A DNA stretch of 64,000 bases, from positions 37,561,855 to 37,625,854 of the forward strand of contig NC_056522.1 of NCBI RefSeq assembly GCF_019175285.1. Reading direction: 5' to 3'. The notes beneath the pieces were generated by a model, which ran no database searches, was not told where the DNA came from, and saw only the letters and a list, made by a program, of their open reading frames with translations. Both the position numbers and the translations under genes were made by a program. The stretch's first letter is position 1. Each line of letters starts with the position of its first letter. Source of the stretch: Sceloporus undulatus (lineage: Eukaryota > Chordata > Lepidosauria > Squamata > Phrynosomatidae). This document shows positions 9,250 to 21,899 of the stretch, piece after piece.

Positions 9250-10015
9250 GAAACACTTGAAGACACACACACACAGATGTCATCATCTTCCACTTCTAAC
9301 CCTCCCCCTAAGGGAAACACACATCTCTTTTTCTATTCCTCATAAAAATCTGATACTGTGAAACAGTTAGAAAAATTGCATTGTCTGATAATGTTTAGAA
9401 TAATGTTATCCCTTAAATAAGTAATTCTTTATGCCTAGTACTTACATCAGCAGGTGAAAACCGTTTCAGTCCAGCAGGCCTTTGAGTACTGAGTGTTTTG
9501 CAAGAGAAGAGCTTTCCTCAGTGTGTTGTACTACTTTTATCCTTTCCTTTTTAAATGGGGATGTTTTCAGTGGTTCTAATTTTACAGTCAGTTTTATGCT
9601 AGAAATAAGATAACAGGTACAAGAGTGATGCTGATAGAACTGATAGGAGTGCTGTGGCTAGGTTGTCTTGTACTGTGTTGAAGTCATTTACAGTAACTTT
9701 TGTATTATGTTGTTCAGTGTTAATGTTATATATTCTATGTCTGCAATATTATTGTACTGTATATCAGCAATACTCTTGTATCTGTTGCGTTATTTCTTGC
9801 AGTGTCTTATAAGAGGTTTTGTGGTTCTTAGAATAGTCAGTTTAATGCCATTTTAAACATAATTTTTGTATTTTTATAAACCTACTTATATTTTTAACTT
9901 GCATTTTTAAAAATCTTAATGAGTCCTAACTTTTAGAAGCATGTGAAATATAAAGTAGTACAATACAATACTATTTTAAATTAATTGCACTGCACACAAA
10001 AGTGGGAAGCATGTG
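9250..10015. other. Intergenic, no gene seen
   Basis: AT-rich anonymous sequence. Confidence 0.5.
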
Positions 10016-10019
10016 TCAC

Positions 10020-10125
10020 TCCTGATGTTGATGGATTGCAAATCCCAGTAGTCACAGGCTCTTAGCCATTGGTGATGAATACTGGGCACTGTGGTCCGTA
10101 GTATCTCAACTGGAGGGGGGGTGTT
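10020..10125. mobile_element. Short dispersed palindrome-like repeat (family B)
   Basis: Contains 'gattgcaaatcccagtag' and, inverted, 'atactgggcactgtggtccgtagt'. This is the common reptile repeat built around 'ctacaactcccagaatcc'. Diverged relatives lie at 21105-21225 and 22395-22535. Confidence 0.45.
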
Positions 10126-10478
10126 ACTTGATTCCCGCCCCTGTATCATAGAAACATTCTGTACTATTATTATATTTTTATTAATAATTGCAATAAAAAT
10201 ATACCCTTGATTTGATAATGAAATGGATAAGTATCTGCATCAAGTATCTTTCCCATTACTATATCTAAAAATTAAGTTCTTCCTCAGTTTTAATGGTCTG
10301 AAGTTATTTTCTGCCAAGCACAAATTCCCAATGTTTTGTATGCAAGAACTGAAAAGAGGATTTTATCCACATCTTTTACACCTCAGTATATAACCAGATT
10401 ACATGCAACTCAAATGAAAAGGATCCTCTTCATGTTTTTATTGTGTACAAAGAATGGCAGTGATGGCTCTTCCAAGTT

Positions 10479-10755
10479 CATAGAATCATAGAGTTGGAAG
10501 AGACTGCAAGGGCCATCCGGTCCAACCACCTGCCATGCAGGAACTCTCAATCAAAGCATCCCCGACAGATGGCCATCCAGCCTCTGCTTAAAGACCTCTA
10601 AGGAAGGAGACTCCACTACACTCCGAGGAAGTTTGTTCCACTGTTGAACAGCCCTTACTGTCAGGAAGTTCCTCCTAATGTTGAGGTGGAATCTCTTTTC
10701 CTGTAGCTTGCATCCATTGCTCCAGGTCCCAGTCTCTGGAACAGGTTATCTAGAA
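10479..10755 (-). mobile_element. CR1 LINE 3' end
   Basis: Begins with the reversed CR1 tail (catagaatcatagag) and runs back through the CR1 C-terminal coding region and the 'gaagttcctcctaatgttgaggtgg' block. 5'-truncated. Confidence 0.9.
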
Positions 10756-10904
10756 CAATGCTTTTCAATTTGGACAGTGGTTTTCAGTCTGGTTCAAAAT
10801 ATCTGGACTTCAGCTTCCAGAATTCCTGAGCATTGGCCACACTGACTGGGATTTCTCAGAGATTAAATCCAAAAGTTCTGGAGGACCAAATGTTGAGAAC
10901 CACT
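10756..10904. mobile_element. hAT-like MITE, diverged
   Basis: Left end CAATGCTTTTCAATTTGG and right end CCAAATGTTGAGAACCACTG are imperfect inverted repeats of the hAT 'CAGTGGTTCTCAA' type. The flanks atctagaa and gcctagat could be a decayed 8-bp duplication. Confidence 0.5.
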
Positions 10905-11317
10905 GGCCTAGATTCATTTTTCCCCCTTACTTGGAAGACAGATACAATAGCCAGTTTAGTGTCTTAATACCTTTAGCTTCGTTAAATAAAGGGGGGGGAT
11001 TATTGAGGTGTTCATAGGTGTTCTGACAGGAGCAGTGGTGAATCTGAGGTCAGAGGGAGGGTGAGTCTACTCTAAATTTCAGTTCACATTTTAAAGTAAG
11101 AGGCTGGGGTTTGTAAATTCCACCATGCATGCACTTTACTGGGCATGTAAAAGAACACCACTATTTTAGGATCATAGATTGTGCTCTACAGTCTAAAAGC
11201 TCCTGTCCAGGTAAAATTAATTTTTACTAAATTCCATTAAGTCCTACTGAAAGTTATAGTACCTTGATCATTGGAAGTTCCACATTTTTTTCTGAAATGT
11301 ATGGTGAATCTATGCAT

Positions 11318-11400
11318 TAAAAATAAGACAGTTTGGCACCACTTTAAGGTCCATCCTATGGCATCCTGGGATTTGCTGTTGCCACAGCAACAGGGACAGC
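11318..11400. mobile_element. Partial palindromic MITE (family A)
   Basis: Contains 'cagtttggcaccactttaaggtccatcctatggcatcctgggattt', the left half of the family A palindrome. No right half follows. Confidence 0.5.
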
Positions 11401-12167
11401 AGTTGCAGGCTTTAGAAAGTGTGGGCATGGCCTTGAGGCCATTTCTCGGGATGCGGACTGAATTGGGTGACACTTGAGAGCAGCAAGTCGATCAGAGTCT
11501 TTCTGTTCCTTAGTGGTCCAATTTACTCCTGGGAGATTTGGTCTGGTAGCTCTGGGGGTGAAAGCATAAGTCATTGCACTGGAGTGAAAAAAAAAACCTA
11601 ACAATGCAACTGTGTCAGTACCTTAGAGGTTTTATTGGGACACAACACTGAAGTCATTCTCAAGGTCTTTCCAAGTACCCCTGGGAGGTACTTGAAAAGG
11701 TCTGTCTCAGTGTCCTAGCAAGTGTGGGCAAATTGTGGCCCACAGGCCACGTGTAAGTCTTGAGACCCCTATGTGCACCCTGTAAAGTCCCCCCAAAATG
11801 ATTTTAGGGTGAAACTACAAAAGCTGCCAGGAAATTTAGTAGTTTGTTTCCTTTAATCCTCCAGAGTCCCCAAACCTCCCCAAACCCTCTAAATTAAAAT
11901 AAATTGGCCAAGTGGCTGCCATGCAGGAACTCACAATCAAAGCATCCCTGACAGATGGATTGCTGCTTAACTGTTCTCTGTTAGCAGATCTATTTCAGTT
12001 TCTCAATTAGTGATCACATCATTCTCTCCCCATCCCCAACTTATTAGATTCTCTCATTCACAATTTTATTTTCTCACTTTTTACAGTCAAAAGATCCTCA
12101 GAGTTATTCAGTAATTACACTCTCTGAACAAATCTTGCTAATAAAACTCCACAATAGGTTCACTTTA

Positions 12168-12230
12168 GTGTTGCTGTAAGTCACAAATGACTTGAAGATA
12201 CACAACAACAACAACAACAACAACAACAGT
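12168..12230 (+). mobile_element. Sauria SINE tail with (CAA)n
   Basis: Sequence 'gctgtaagtcacaaatgacttgaagatacacaa' followed by CAA repeats is the BovB-derived tail of a Sauria SINE. The 5' part is missing. Confidence 0.65.
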
Positions 12231-12736
12231 TCAGTACTAATGCCAGTATTAACAATACTAAAACTATCATTATTAATATATTGTGATTGTGACTCACTTT
12301 GGGTCCCATTTTGGGAGTAAAGTGGGAACCAAACAAATAAATTCTCAGTCAGTTCCTTAGAGAAATAGTTAATTCAGAATAATCAATAATGAATGGTAGC
12401 AGTAGTCAACAATTAATAAAATTCATTAATTAAAGTCTGTCATGCTCACTTTCAAATAATACCAATGTTTTCAACAAATCATTGTTAGTAGCTAAGTTAA
12501 CATACAATTTTATACATGTTTACTTCTAAGTAAATCCTTTTGTGTAAAATGCAAATTGTTTTCTTGTCAGTGCATTTAGAATTGCAGCCTTAAATCATGA
12601 ATTGGGTCCAATTAAGGCATTATAATAGCGAATAGTGCTTTACTTGTTTGCAGACAGCACTGAAAACAATTTTTGTTGACTATAACCAGGTGACATAGTT
12701 TGTGTGAATGCAAGTGTATTCTGCTTGTTTGAGGCT

Positions 12737-12963
12737 ATCACAACATACTGTGGGCCCAACATATCTATAAATTTGCATCCCACAGATTCAGCCATTCATC
12801 GTTTTAAAATATTTTTTAAAACATCCAAAAAGCAAACCTTGATTTTGCAAGTTTTTATAAGGGACACCATTTTACTTTGCCATTGTATATAATGGGACTT
12901 GGTTTTGGTATCCATGAGTGGTCCGAGAACCAAACCCCAGCAGATAGCAAGGTCCCACTGTAC
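12737..12963. mobile_element. Tigger/mariner-like MITE
   Basis: Ends 'actgtgggcccaacatatctat' and 'atagcaaggtcccactgt' are inverted repeats with TA flanks, the pattern shared with 33365, 48224, 51241 and 63003. A Tc1/mariner-Tigger affiliation is inferred from the ends. Confidence 0.6.
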
Positions 12964-13529
12964 AACCCTGTGATCTGTAATTCAAGAAATCATACTCCAG
13001 TCTAGTCCTTACAAAGCCAAACCAATTAATCCTATCAGACCATGAATATTTCCGAGTACCTCATCTAGTTGAAAACCCATTAAAGCAGGCAACATGACAC
13101 CGGCAGAATAGGAATCCCACAAGGAGCATTGCAAGCAAATAAAGGAAAATTGCCTTGACGGTATTAATGATGGCAACAAACACTCTATGAATTTTAAAGC
13201 AACTTCCCTCTCACTGGACCTGAAGGAATGAGACAGTTAAGAGAGCTCAAGAAAAAGAAAAGTATAGCCTGTTTGAGAGTGACAATTGAAAATTAGGAAA
13301 ATAGATGGGCATACGTGAGTATGTTTTCCTTATAAACTGAAGCTGCATGACAGAACCTTCACAAAGATTCATGTTAAATGTTTTATTGTGTTGTGATCAC
13401 AACACACTAGTGGGAAGTGATAATTACGCAGAATGAATTTTTAGTCAGTACCATCCCCCCCCCATTTCTGTTACAATTAAGGACATTTTCATAAATAAGT
13501 GGAAGTGAAAAACTTTGGTCAATTGACAT

Positions 13530-13675
13530 GCTCTCATCCTCAGGAGAAGGCAATGGCAAACCTCCTCTAAACAAATCTTGCAAAAAACAAAACAAAACAA
13601 AAAACACCCATGATATGTTCTCCTTAGGGTCACCATAACTCGGAAATGACTTGCAGACACACCACCACCATCACA
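13530..13675 (+). mobile_element. Sauria SINE, partial
   Basis: Contains 'gagaaggcaatggcaaacctcctctaaacaaatcttgc', then 'ttagggtcaccataactcggaaatgacttgcagacacac'. A/C-rich insertion in the middle. The tRNA-like head is missing. Confidence 0.75.
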
Positions 13676-13764
13676 AATTTTGTAATATATTATGATAAGA
13701 TTACATGGGAATTGTGTATTGCAGCATTAATCAGGGACAGCTATAAGGAACATATAACTCACAT

Positions 13765-14240
13765 GGTGAAACAGCTTCACTGACTGCTAGGTCAGTTCTG
13801 GGCATAATTCAAAGTGCTGATCATGACCTATAAAGACCTATGTGGCTTGGGCCTAGACTATCTGAAAGACTGTATCTCCCTATATGAACTTAAGATCTTC
13901 AGGGGAAAGTCTTCTCATAGTCCTGCCACCATCAAAGGCTCACATGGTGAGGACTCAAGACAGTGACTGCTCCATGGGAGGCAAGGCTTTCTTCCCTACT
14001 TTCCTTTCACCAGCAGGCAAAAACATTTTTATTTACGTAGGCATTTTTATTGGTGTGTGTGTGTTATTTTTTTTAAACTTTTGAATGTTTTAAAATCATT
14101 GTATATTATTTTAATTGTGATGGTTTTAAGTGCTTATAAACTCACTTAAAATTTTTAAATGTTGGCTAATTCCTTTTTGTAAGCTGTGTTGGGTCCTTCT
14201 CTCTGAGAAAGGCAGCATATAAATAAAACAGATTCATACA
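13765..14240 (+). mobile_element. L2-like LINE 3' end
   Basis: The translation contains YKDLCGLGLDYLKDCISLYE, the end of an L2-type ORF2 (compare KILYGMGPGYL at 3105). The 3' UTR ends 'gctgtgttgggtccttctctctgagaaaggcagcatataaataaa'. Part of the end is tandemly duplicated at 14281-14396. Confidence 0.65.
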
Positions 14241-14326
14241 TATGCTGATTTGGAATCAACCAAAATCAAATTTGACTTGATTCCTTTTAGTTAGCTTTGT
14301 TGGGTCCTACTCACTGAGAAAGGCAA

Positions 14327-14330
<4 letters not shown>

Positions 14331-14369
<39 letters not shown>
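14331..14369. repeat. (TTA)n microsatellite
   Basis: About 13 ATT units within the second copy of the duplicated LINE end. Confidence 0.95.
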
Positions 14370-14399
14370 TTAAAAAATCAGATTCATACATATGCTAGA

Positions 14400-16029
14400 T
14401 CAGAACAAAGGCCTATCTAGTCCAACATTCTTTTTTCACTGTGGTTCTGAGCTTCTCAGAGATAGGCTCCTAGCCACAACATGCTTATAATAAAAGTCTA
14501 ATACTTGTATTCTTAAGGAACTGATTTTGAAAGCCAGTCTGCTTCTTATGGCTGTATAGCCTGTAAAGCTTAGCCACTGATAGTTCTACTCTCCATGAAT
14601 TTGCCTAATCTCATTTCAATCTATCTATTAATTTTATTTATTTGCTGTGCAAATAAAGGAATCCAGTAGCATCTTTAAGACTAACTGAGAAGATGACATT
14701 TTTGCCATAAGTTTTCATGGACTTAGTCTGCTCCTTCATATGCACAGGGATACTTCCTTTTATATGTCCTGAATGTTGCAGTACTCAGCTTCTTTGAAGA
14801 AATACTGGCTGTATGCTAGCTACAGGTGGGATCCTACATAGACAGATGACACAAATGGAGACTCAGCTCTCTCCTAAATTTGTTCCATGGCATTATGACC
14901 ATATTGCTTCAATGGTGTATGGAAGCATGTTGCATCTGATTACACAGTTCAGCTGCTCCTTTTTCAAAGACTGCAAATGTCATTGACATTTAAGTGTGAT
15001 CTGACACACTACCTATATTTGTGCAAGTAGTAGCAAAACACAGTTCTTTGTCTTTAAGGGGTGTGTGAAATTAATTGTATTCTTCATTATTGGAGTATTT
15101 CCAAGGTGGCCCTGAGTGCTGAACATAATTTTGAGATAGCTACTGGTAGTACATTACACAAATAGGTCGACATTACTGACTCCCTTCATACTTCTTCTGT
15201 ATTTTCCACATGTTGTGCATGGGTGACATCAGTGGCTAAGAATTTGCTTGGAAAAGTAGAAACGTGTATTATAACTTCAGCCCCTATGTGAGCATGTCTG
15301 TGTTTGTCAGTGGTATGTTTTGTCAGTGTTTGAGACTATTTCCTTAAGAAAAGTCCTGATCCAATATAATACTCGTCCTTCAAACTGTTCAGAGGGCACA
15401 TCTAAACTGGAAGACAAAGTGGTCACAATATGCTGTTGAGCCTGGCAACAAAAATATAGAAAGGCTTGACATCAAAGAATAGTGTTTGGGACAATAAAGA
15501 GCCCCAAAGAAAATATGGTATGCAGCACATATATGACATGGAGGGTTCACACCAGCAAGATGTTATTTCTGGGATTAAAGATGTTTTTACTAAAATGATC
15601 ACAATGAGTAACGTTTTATCTGAGAAAGCAGCAAGTTTTTTTTTTTAAAAAGCCATTAACCTTTTAGTTAAACCATTTTTTCGAGACATGGATTGTTTAG
15701 TGTTAACCTTGCTCGTACCACGCCTATAGTTTCTACTACAGTCCCTTGCAAAATTACTTTTTTTGATTCAAATCCTTATCCCCTAACCACATAGCCATGC
15801 CGCTTTATTTTTTCCAAGTTCTACACTTTTATCCGTATATCATCTTGCTTGTTAGTGGTCTGTCTCATTAATGCATTTCTTTTCTACTATTATATTTTTT
15901 GTGTTGATGATGCAAGTTTCTTTTTGTTCTACTGAAACGTCACTTATTACTTTCTTTCCACGCAGATTTGTGTGGAGAAGAATAACCTTAGTATATCTTA
16001 TCTGATGGCCAAGAGACTGGATGTCTTTC
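14400..16029. other. Intergenic, one dispersed-repeat piece, no gene seen
   Basis: 14650-14760 carries the 'gtagcatctttaagactaactgag' repeat family also found at 25365, 38700 and 39240. The rest is anonymous. Confidence 0.5.
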
Positions 16030-16650
16030 ATCCCCACCCCAAAAAGACAAAAAAGACTGCAGTAACTATAGCAGCATAGCATTAATTTCCCATGAAAGCA
16101 AAATTATGCTCAAAATCCTGCAACACAGACTGCAATCATATATGAGAGAAATCCCAGAGTGCAGAGTTCAGAAAAGAAGAGACACTAGGGACCACATCAC
16201 AAACTTACAGAAATAATGGAATGAACCAAAGAATTCTGGAAGAAAGTCAATGTGCATTTTATATACTGTAACAAACGCTTTGATTGCGTATATCATGAAA
16301 AGCTATGGAATACTCTTAAAGAAATGGGATGCCACTGTTTTTTAAGTCCTGATGAGGAATCTATGCTTGACGGCTACTGTGAGCAGTATGGAGATTGTTC
16401 CCTGTTGGCAGGTCGGCAAGACGCTTGTTCTGTCACCCTTTTTCAGTGTGTGGTTGAGCGTTTGACTGGAAGGGAGGGAATGAAGATAGGAGTAAACACA
16501 TCAATGATGTAAGATATGAAGATGACACTTACTACTAGCAAAAAACATCAAAAGCTTTGAACAACTACTAGGAAGGTCAAGGAAAAAAGTGCAATGAGGC
16601 TTACTGCTGAATGTAAAGAGGGGAATCATCTATATCATACTAATGGGGAA
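16030..16650 (+). mobile_element. BovB (RTE) LINE, reverse-transcriptase fragment
   Basis: Broken frames read NYSSIALISHESKIMLKILQ, then CRVQKRRDTRDHI, then YHEKLWNTLKEMG, then GMKIGV. These are successive pieces of the RT domain of BovB-type LINE ORFs (the family has NYRPISL..., GFRKGRGTRDQI, DHEKLW..LKEMG, GVKIGGRNINNLRYADD). Several frameshifts and stops. Confidence 0.75.
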
Positions 16651-17065
16651 CATAATTGCTTGTACGATTCAAATTCAGCTTAGGTGTATACCTTTGCTCT
16701 TTAGGAACTTTTCTAGTTCTTTCATAGCTGCCCTCTCCATTCTTAGTCTTTTTCTGATTTCTTGATTTGCAGTCCCCATTCTGATCTATGTTTGATCCAG
16801 GCATAGGAAGTCTTTTACTGTTTCGATTTCCTCATTGTCTAGGTTGAATTTATGTTGATCCTTCATGGTAATTGTTTTTATTTTCTGTATGTTTAGCGGT
16901 AAACCTGCCTTTGCACTTCCTTTTCCTTCCTTTTGTGTTTTCTGCTTGGTGTATGGTGTAGTCTGCTTATCTTAGATTGTTGATATTCCTTCCACATTTT
17001 TGCATTCCTCCTCCTTCTGTGTCCAAGCCTGCTTTCATACAACATTTTTCTGCATAGAGATCACA
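16651..17065 (-). mobile_element. BovB (RTE) LINE fragment, opposite orientation
   Basis: Matches the minus-strand BovB piece at about 57600-57985: cttttctagttctttcatagctg, tgatttcttgatttgcagtcc, cttttactgtttcgatttcc. It meets the plus-strand fragment head to head near 16650. Confidence 0.75.
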
Positions 17066-17069
17066 GAGA

Positions 17070-18395
17070 CATCTGGCTATATTTCTGTACCAGACATGGA
17101 GCTCCCTGGAGGTCTCAGTAATGATGTAATAACTGGTTTGTGTAACATTAAATCTTGAATGGCTGGGGGAATGGATCTTCAGTAGTTGTATAGTTGGCTT
17201 GGAAAGCTTTTATCAGGGAGAGGAGGAAGGGAATACTCTGCAGTGACCCAAAATAGACTTATGCAGGTTTAAGGTTAGTTTATGCCTATGTGTGTCATGA
17301 ATACGATGCCAGCCCAAAGACAGCTATCAAAGTGCTGGGACAATCTAAAAGCTCTACAGGGGTTTCTCCACCCTGCTTATTGTGGACTTATAGAGTAACA
17401 GAGAACGTTGGAGATTATGATATCTTCCCCATTCTCTCTTAAGCCACATGCTCACCTTAAACAAGCTTAATACAAACTACAACGTCATTTCTGTAAGTGG
17501 CACTGGCAAATATTTCAACATTTAGGTACAGTTGAGAAAATGCTTGAAATTCTAATGGTATGCTATAATTGTAGCAAATGCTATTAAGAAAGTGGTAAAT
17601 ACTTCTGATAGTAATATGTTGATATGTTGATGGCAAAAGCATATTTCATCTAGCATTCTTTAGCTGCCACACAAGGAATAAAGTTAACTTTTCAAATATA
17701 GATGGATGCTACTTAAGGAATCATCTTAGTTTTACAGATGGCGGTCATTTCCTGGGTTAGGCATCCATTTCCTCCACTCCAATAGTTTCTTTTGCCATAT
17801 GAATTGATAGGGTGATCTGTTGTTGTTGCTAGTACCATACAGTTGGCTTGAACTTATGGAACCTAAGAATTAGAATGCTCGAGATCCTGTTATAACAGTC
17901 CTACTGAGTCTGAAAACTCAGGGCTGTGGCTTTCTCTAATCTTAAACCCCAGTTTTTAAAAGCATTAACTTGAATATCTCAGTTATGGAAGTAGATGTGC
18001 TTCTGGGCATTACTTCATTAACAGAAACTTTAGTACCAGAGGCAATAAGAACAGGGATAGGTTCCCATCACATCACAAAAAGAACAAGCATCTTGAACAT
18101 GTTTCAATGGACTTTTCATTCAAAAACTAAAGATGTACACATTTGAAATGAAACAAACAAGTCAGTAAGCCTTGTATGAGTACACAAAAACTTCTCAAAC
18201 TTTTCAGAGACCAAGGCCTTTATCACATCAGGCTGCTAAGATGCCACAATTGCAAACATACTGGTTTTGTACAGCTCTTCAAAATCGCCACAGTGCCGCT
18301 ATAGCCTCAGGCCCTCTGCCTTCTGCACTGTGGCCTTAGAACCCCACCTTGGTGCATATGCTGTCCCCAGCATGCCTTTTGGTTTGCATTTTTAA
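17070..18395. other. Intergenic, no gene seen
   Basis: Anonymous AT-rich sequence without recognisable coding or repeat signals. Confidence 0.5.
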
Positions 18396-18398
18396 ATA

Positions 18399-18402
18399 TA
18401 TA

Positions 18403-18442
<40 letters not shown>
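18399..18442. repeat. (TA)n microsatellite
   Basis: Near-pure TA run adjoining the presumed L1 3' end. Confidence 0.9.
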
Positions 18443-18444
<2 letters not shown>

Positions 18445-18447
<3 letters not shown>

Positions 18448-19680
18448 TAAAATATGCTTTATTTCATATTAACATTCCACTTACAAGCCATATATCAAAG
18501 AAAAATAATAAAAAACAGAGATTCATGTAATTCTTTTTCCATTCTCTTTGTTTCCCATTCCCCCCCCTCCCTACTGTTTCCCCTGGATATTCCTTTTATT
18601 TTTTTAAACAGCTTATTTTTATTCGTATTCCCTGTTCCGTTTTTCTATAGCCCTCACTCCACACAATAACTAATTTTTCTTGTGTATACAAACAGTCTAT
18701 GTAAGAGTTTCTTTAGAATCTTAACTTACAATGTATTCACTCCATTCTAATAAAGAAATTGGAGCTTCTATCTTCCTTGCGCTTCTTGTATCTTGTTTCT
18801 TTTTCAGTTGTTTCCCAGCCATTACTCTGTGAATTGGCTCCTTATATATGTTTTATAGTTGTTATAATATCCATAGTGTAAAGAGTTTAATAAGTAACAA
18901 CGCATAATACATCAATATACTCAGTACACTCTTAATTTTTCACTTTATTCAGCATATGTAAGCATTTTGTTTTTATAGATTTTGACCTTCCGTCAAAGTA
19001 TCAACAAAGGTTTCCACGTTTCTCCATTTGTCTTATAGCTCTCATCGCTTGCAGTAGCATTGTTAATTTATCCATCTCTATCACTCTAGTGCTTTATTAA
19101 CCATTCATCAATGTCTGTTTTTTTCTATTGTTTCAGCTTTTGCTACTACTTACGATTCTTGCCGATGTTATTAAATGTAATATTAATTTTAATGTTTTCT
19201 TAGTTCTTTCCTGTCTATCATATTTAAACAAATTGTGTCAGGTTCTAATTTGACATTGATTTGATATATTCCATTATTTTTGTTTACCTCTTTCCAAAAA
19301 ATCTTAATAGATGGGCAAGTCCATCACATAGGTAAAAGGAGCCATAATGGCTGTTAAAACCTCAAACATGTCTCTGATTTGTTTTTTGTTTTTAATTATT
19401 ATTATTTTGCTAATCTTGAAGGTGGAAGGTACCAACTATGTAACATTTTCATGTAATTTTCTTCATATCAATACAACATGTGTAAAATTTAAATCTTTCC
19501 CCCACGCCATTTCCCATGTCAAATGGTATATTTCTGCCAATATTTTTTGCCCATTCAATGATACAATTCTTTGTTTTCTTCTTTCCAATTCCACTTTTAA
19601 AATATTTTTAATTGTACAGTCACATCAATTGATTAAGTTTTTAAAAATAAATTGAAAAAAAGAAAGAAAAGAAGAGTAAA
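18445..19680 (-). mobile_element. L1-like LINE 3' region
   Basis: On the minus strand around 19330-19210 broken frames read WTCPSIKIFWKEVN and INVKLEPDTICLNM. This resembles the 'MWWTCP.IK.FW..V' block near the C-terminus of vertebrate L1 ORF2. The remainder is AT-rich and much decayed. Confidence 0.45.
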
Positions 19681-19807
19681 AAGCCTGTTTGGGATAGTGA
19701 GGGTGAGGGGAAAAAGAGCATAATGTGCCTACATTGCACCACCGTCCACTGCCTCCATATCCCAACTGCCCCCAGGAGGAACTTATCATGTGAATCAATA
19801 GGGCATT

Positions 19808-20053
19808 GGCCTGTTACAGACTGCCAAATAAAGCTGCTTCGGGTCTCTTTGAGGTATGCTGTTTAAATGATGCATGCATCCTAAGAATCCGGAAGCTGCA
19901 CCAAAGCTGCACTCCAGTGCTTTAGGAATGGAGTGTGGCTTTGGCGCTACCCGCAGTATCCGACCCTCTTATGACACCAATAGCAGTCAATTTAAAATAG
20001 CATACCTCCAAAGAGACCCGAAGCAGCTTTATTTTGGCAGTCTGTAACAGGCC
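19808..20053. mobile_element. Harbinger-like MITE with long inverted repeats
   Basis: The left arm begins GGCCTGTTACAGACTGCCA and the right arm ends TGGCAGTCTGTAACAGGCC. The arms are about 60 bp and include 'aagctgcttcgggtctcttt' and its complement. An inner pair near 19890-19940 also pairs weakly. ATT on both sides (19805-19807, 20054-20056) is a 3-bp target duplication. The GTTACAGAC core matches the ends of the 4.1-kb element at 3229-7360. Confidence 0.75.
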
Positions 20054-20059
20054 ATTGAC

Positions 20060-21505
20060 AGTTTTGCCTGTCTTTTTCTCTGTGTTTTGTTCTTCATTCA
20101 TGCTCAGTAAAGGAGTCTGGAGGCAGCTGCTGTTACCTTGCCTTTTGTAGGCTGACACACACAACTATAGTAGGATTTGCTAGAGTAGAATACCATCCTT
20201 TCCAAGCTCAAGGTATACTGTTTTATTTACTGAAAACATGTTGTTGCTGTGTTACCCTCAAGGTAAGCGTGTCCAAGAGGATGCTCCATCACTAATCTGA
20301 ATTTAGGGGATTTGTAATACTTAGCCCAAATGAGTAGATTTAGAGTGACCAGGGCAAGATGGCCTTAAGGATCAATCCCACATTTCTGATATCAAAAGAG
20401 GAGGGCCCTAGTGATATCAGTCGACAGTCTGTATTTCTTCAGTCCTCTTTCACCATCCTCCCAGTATTGATGCTGCAAAAACAACAAAACAATAACAAAG
20501 CAAACCTCTAAACCACTTCCACCTAGATAGATGGCAAAGAATAAGCAGGGGCTGGGCAGGCATAAACATACTTTGTAAAAAGAAACCTCTTTCCCAGTTT
20601 TGTTAACTGAGATATGCCTGTACAAGTGGCATCTCTTCCTCTCTGGAAAAAAACAAACCATGTCATTTATATATACATTTTCTTTTTTAAAAAAATCTGT
20701 TATACTTAATGTGTTTTACAGCTAAGCCTTAGACTGAAGAATTTTCATATCACTTTTTCCACAGAACTATATAAGAATTGTAGGGAAAGAGTCTTTTTCC
20801 CCTCATGGGAGGAACAGGCAATGTTTATACAGGGCCATTTGTAGCAAACTTTTCAGGGGAAAAGGAGAACGGTGTTTTATGTATGAAATTTTCCAAGCTG
20901 CAGCGGAAGAGAATTAGGTCATGTAAATATGTAGTGATGCCCTTTCTATGTAAAGGCTGTACTACAAATTGTGGAGCTTTGCAGAGCCTTTCAACAGTAA
21001 GTGGTATTTAGGCCAAAACCTACAGCCCAATTATGGCTACTCTCCTAAAACAACTTACCCTAGAGTATTGGCCCAAATGGGAACTCCACAGGGCAAACTT
21101 CTCCAGATGTTTCCCCTCATGCCCTTCAAATGTATTGAATAACAGGTTGAATCAGCTCCAGCATAAACAATAGTTAGAGATTATGGGAGATACAGCCCCA
21201 AAATACCTGAAGTCCACAGTTTGAGTAAAGCTCTTGTAGGGTTTGATATAGGGAGACTGCAGCCCAAATACATTTATATTCCTTATACATTGCTCTCTCT
21301 GTCAGAGGGATCAAACTCTTTGGAAAATGTAGGTTGTGATGGGCCCTTCAGGAGTTAATCCTATAGATCTGAATAGGTTTGATGGCTGAAGCTTCAATAG
21401 GCTGGTGTATGTCAAAAATAGTAATGGAGCCCTTGTAACATATTTACTAGCATACATCCCAAAAAGTAGCATACGGCCCAAAAATTGTGTTGATTAATGA
21501 CTGAA
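20060..21505. other. Intergenic, one weak repeat, no gene seen
   Basis: 21105-21225 is a diverged family B repeat (ctccagatgtttcc ... ttatgggagatacagcc ... cctgaagtccacagtttg). Nothing else is recognisable. Confidence 0.45.
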
Positions 21506-21508
21506 GGA

Positions 21509-21724
21509 ACATCTGCACTGTAGAAATAATGCAGTTTGACACCACTTTAACTGCCATGGTACCATCCTACAGAATTCTCGGATTTGTAGTTTTGTGAGGC
21601 ACCGGCATTCTTTGGCAGAGAAGGCCAAAAATCTTGTAAAACTGCAAATCCCAGGATTCAATAGGGTGAAGCTATAGGACCTAAACTGGTGTCAAATGGC
21701 ATTATTTCTACAGTGTAGATGCAC
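21509..21724. mobile_element. Palindromic MITE (family A)
   Basis: Left 'catctgcactgtagaaataatgc' and right 'gcattatttctacagtgtagatgc' are inverted repeats. The interior is the family A palindrome around 'gatttgtagttttgtgaggc'. Confidence 0.75.
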
Positions 21725-21899
21725 CCTGAGACTTTACCATCTTCCCCATAGGTGCAATTTATCAAAGTAGCATCCTCTCCCATCTACATCATTTATAATC
21801 TGTGGAACACTTCACATCCATCTGCCTCCTGCTTCTTCTGCTACAATTGTTTGTCTATAACATGTAACGTGAAAGACTACCTCTGCTCATAACTACCAA

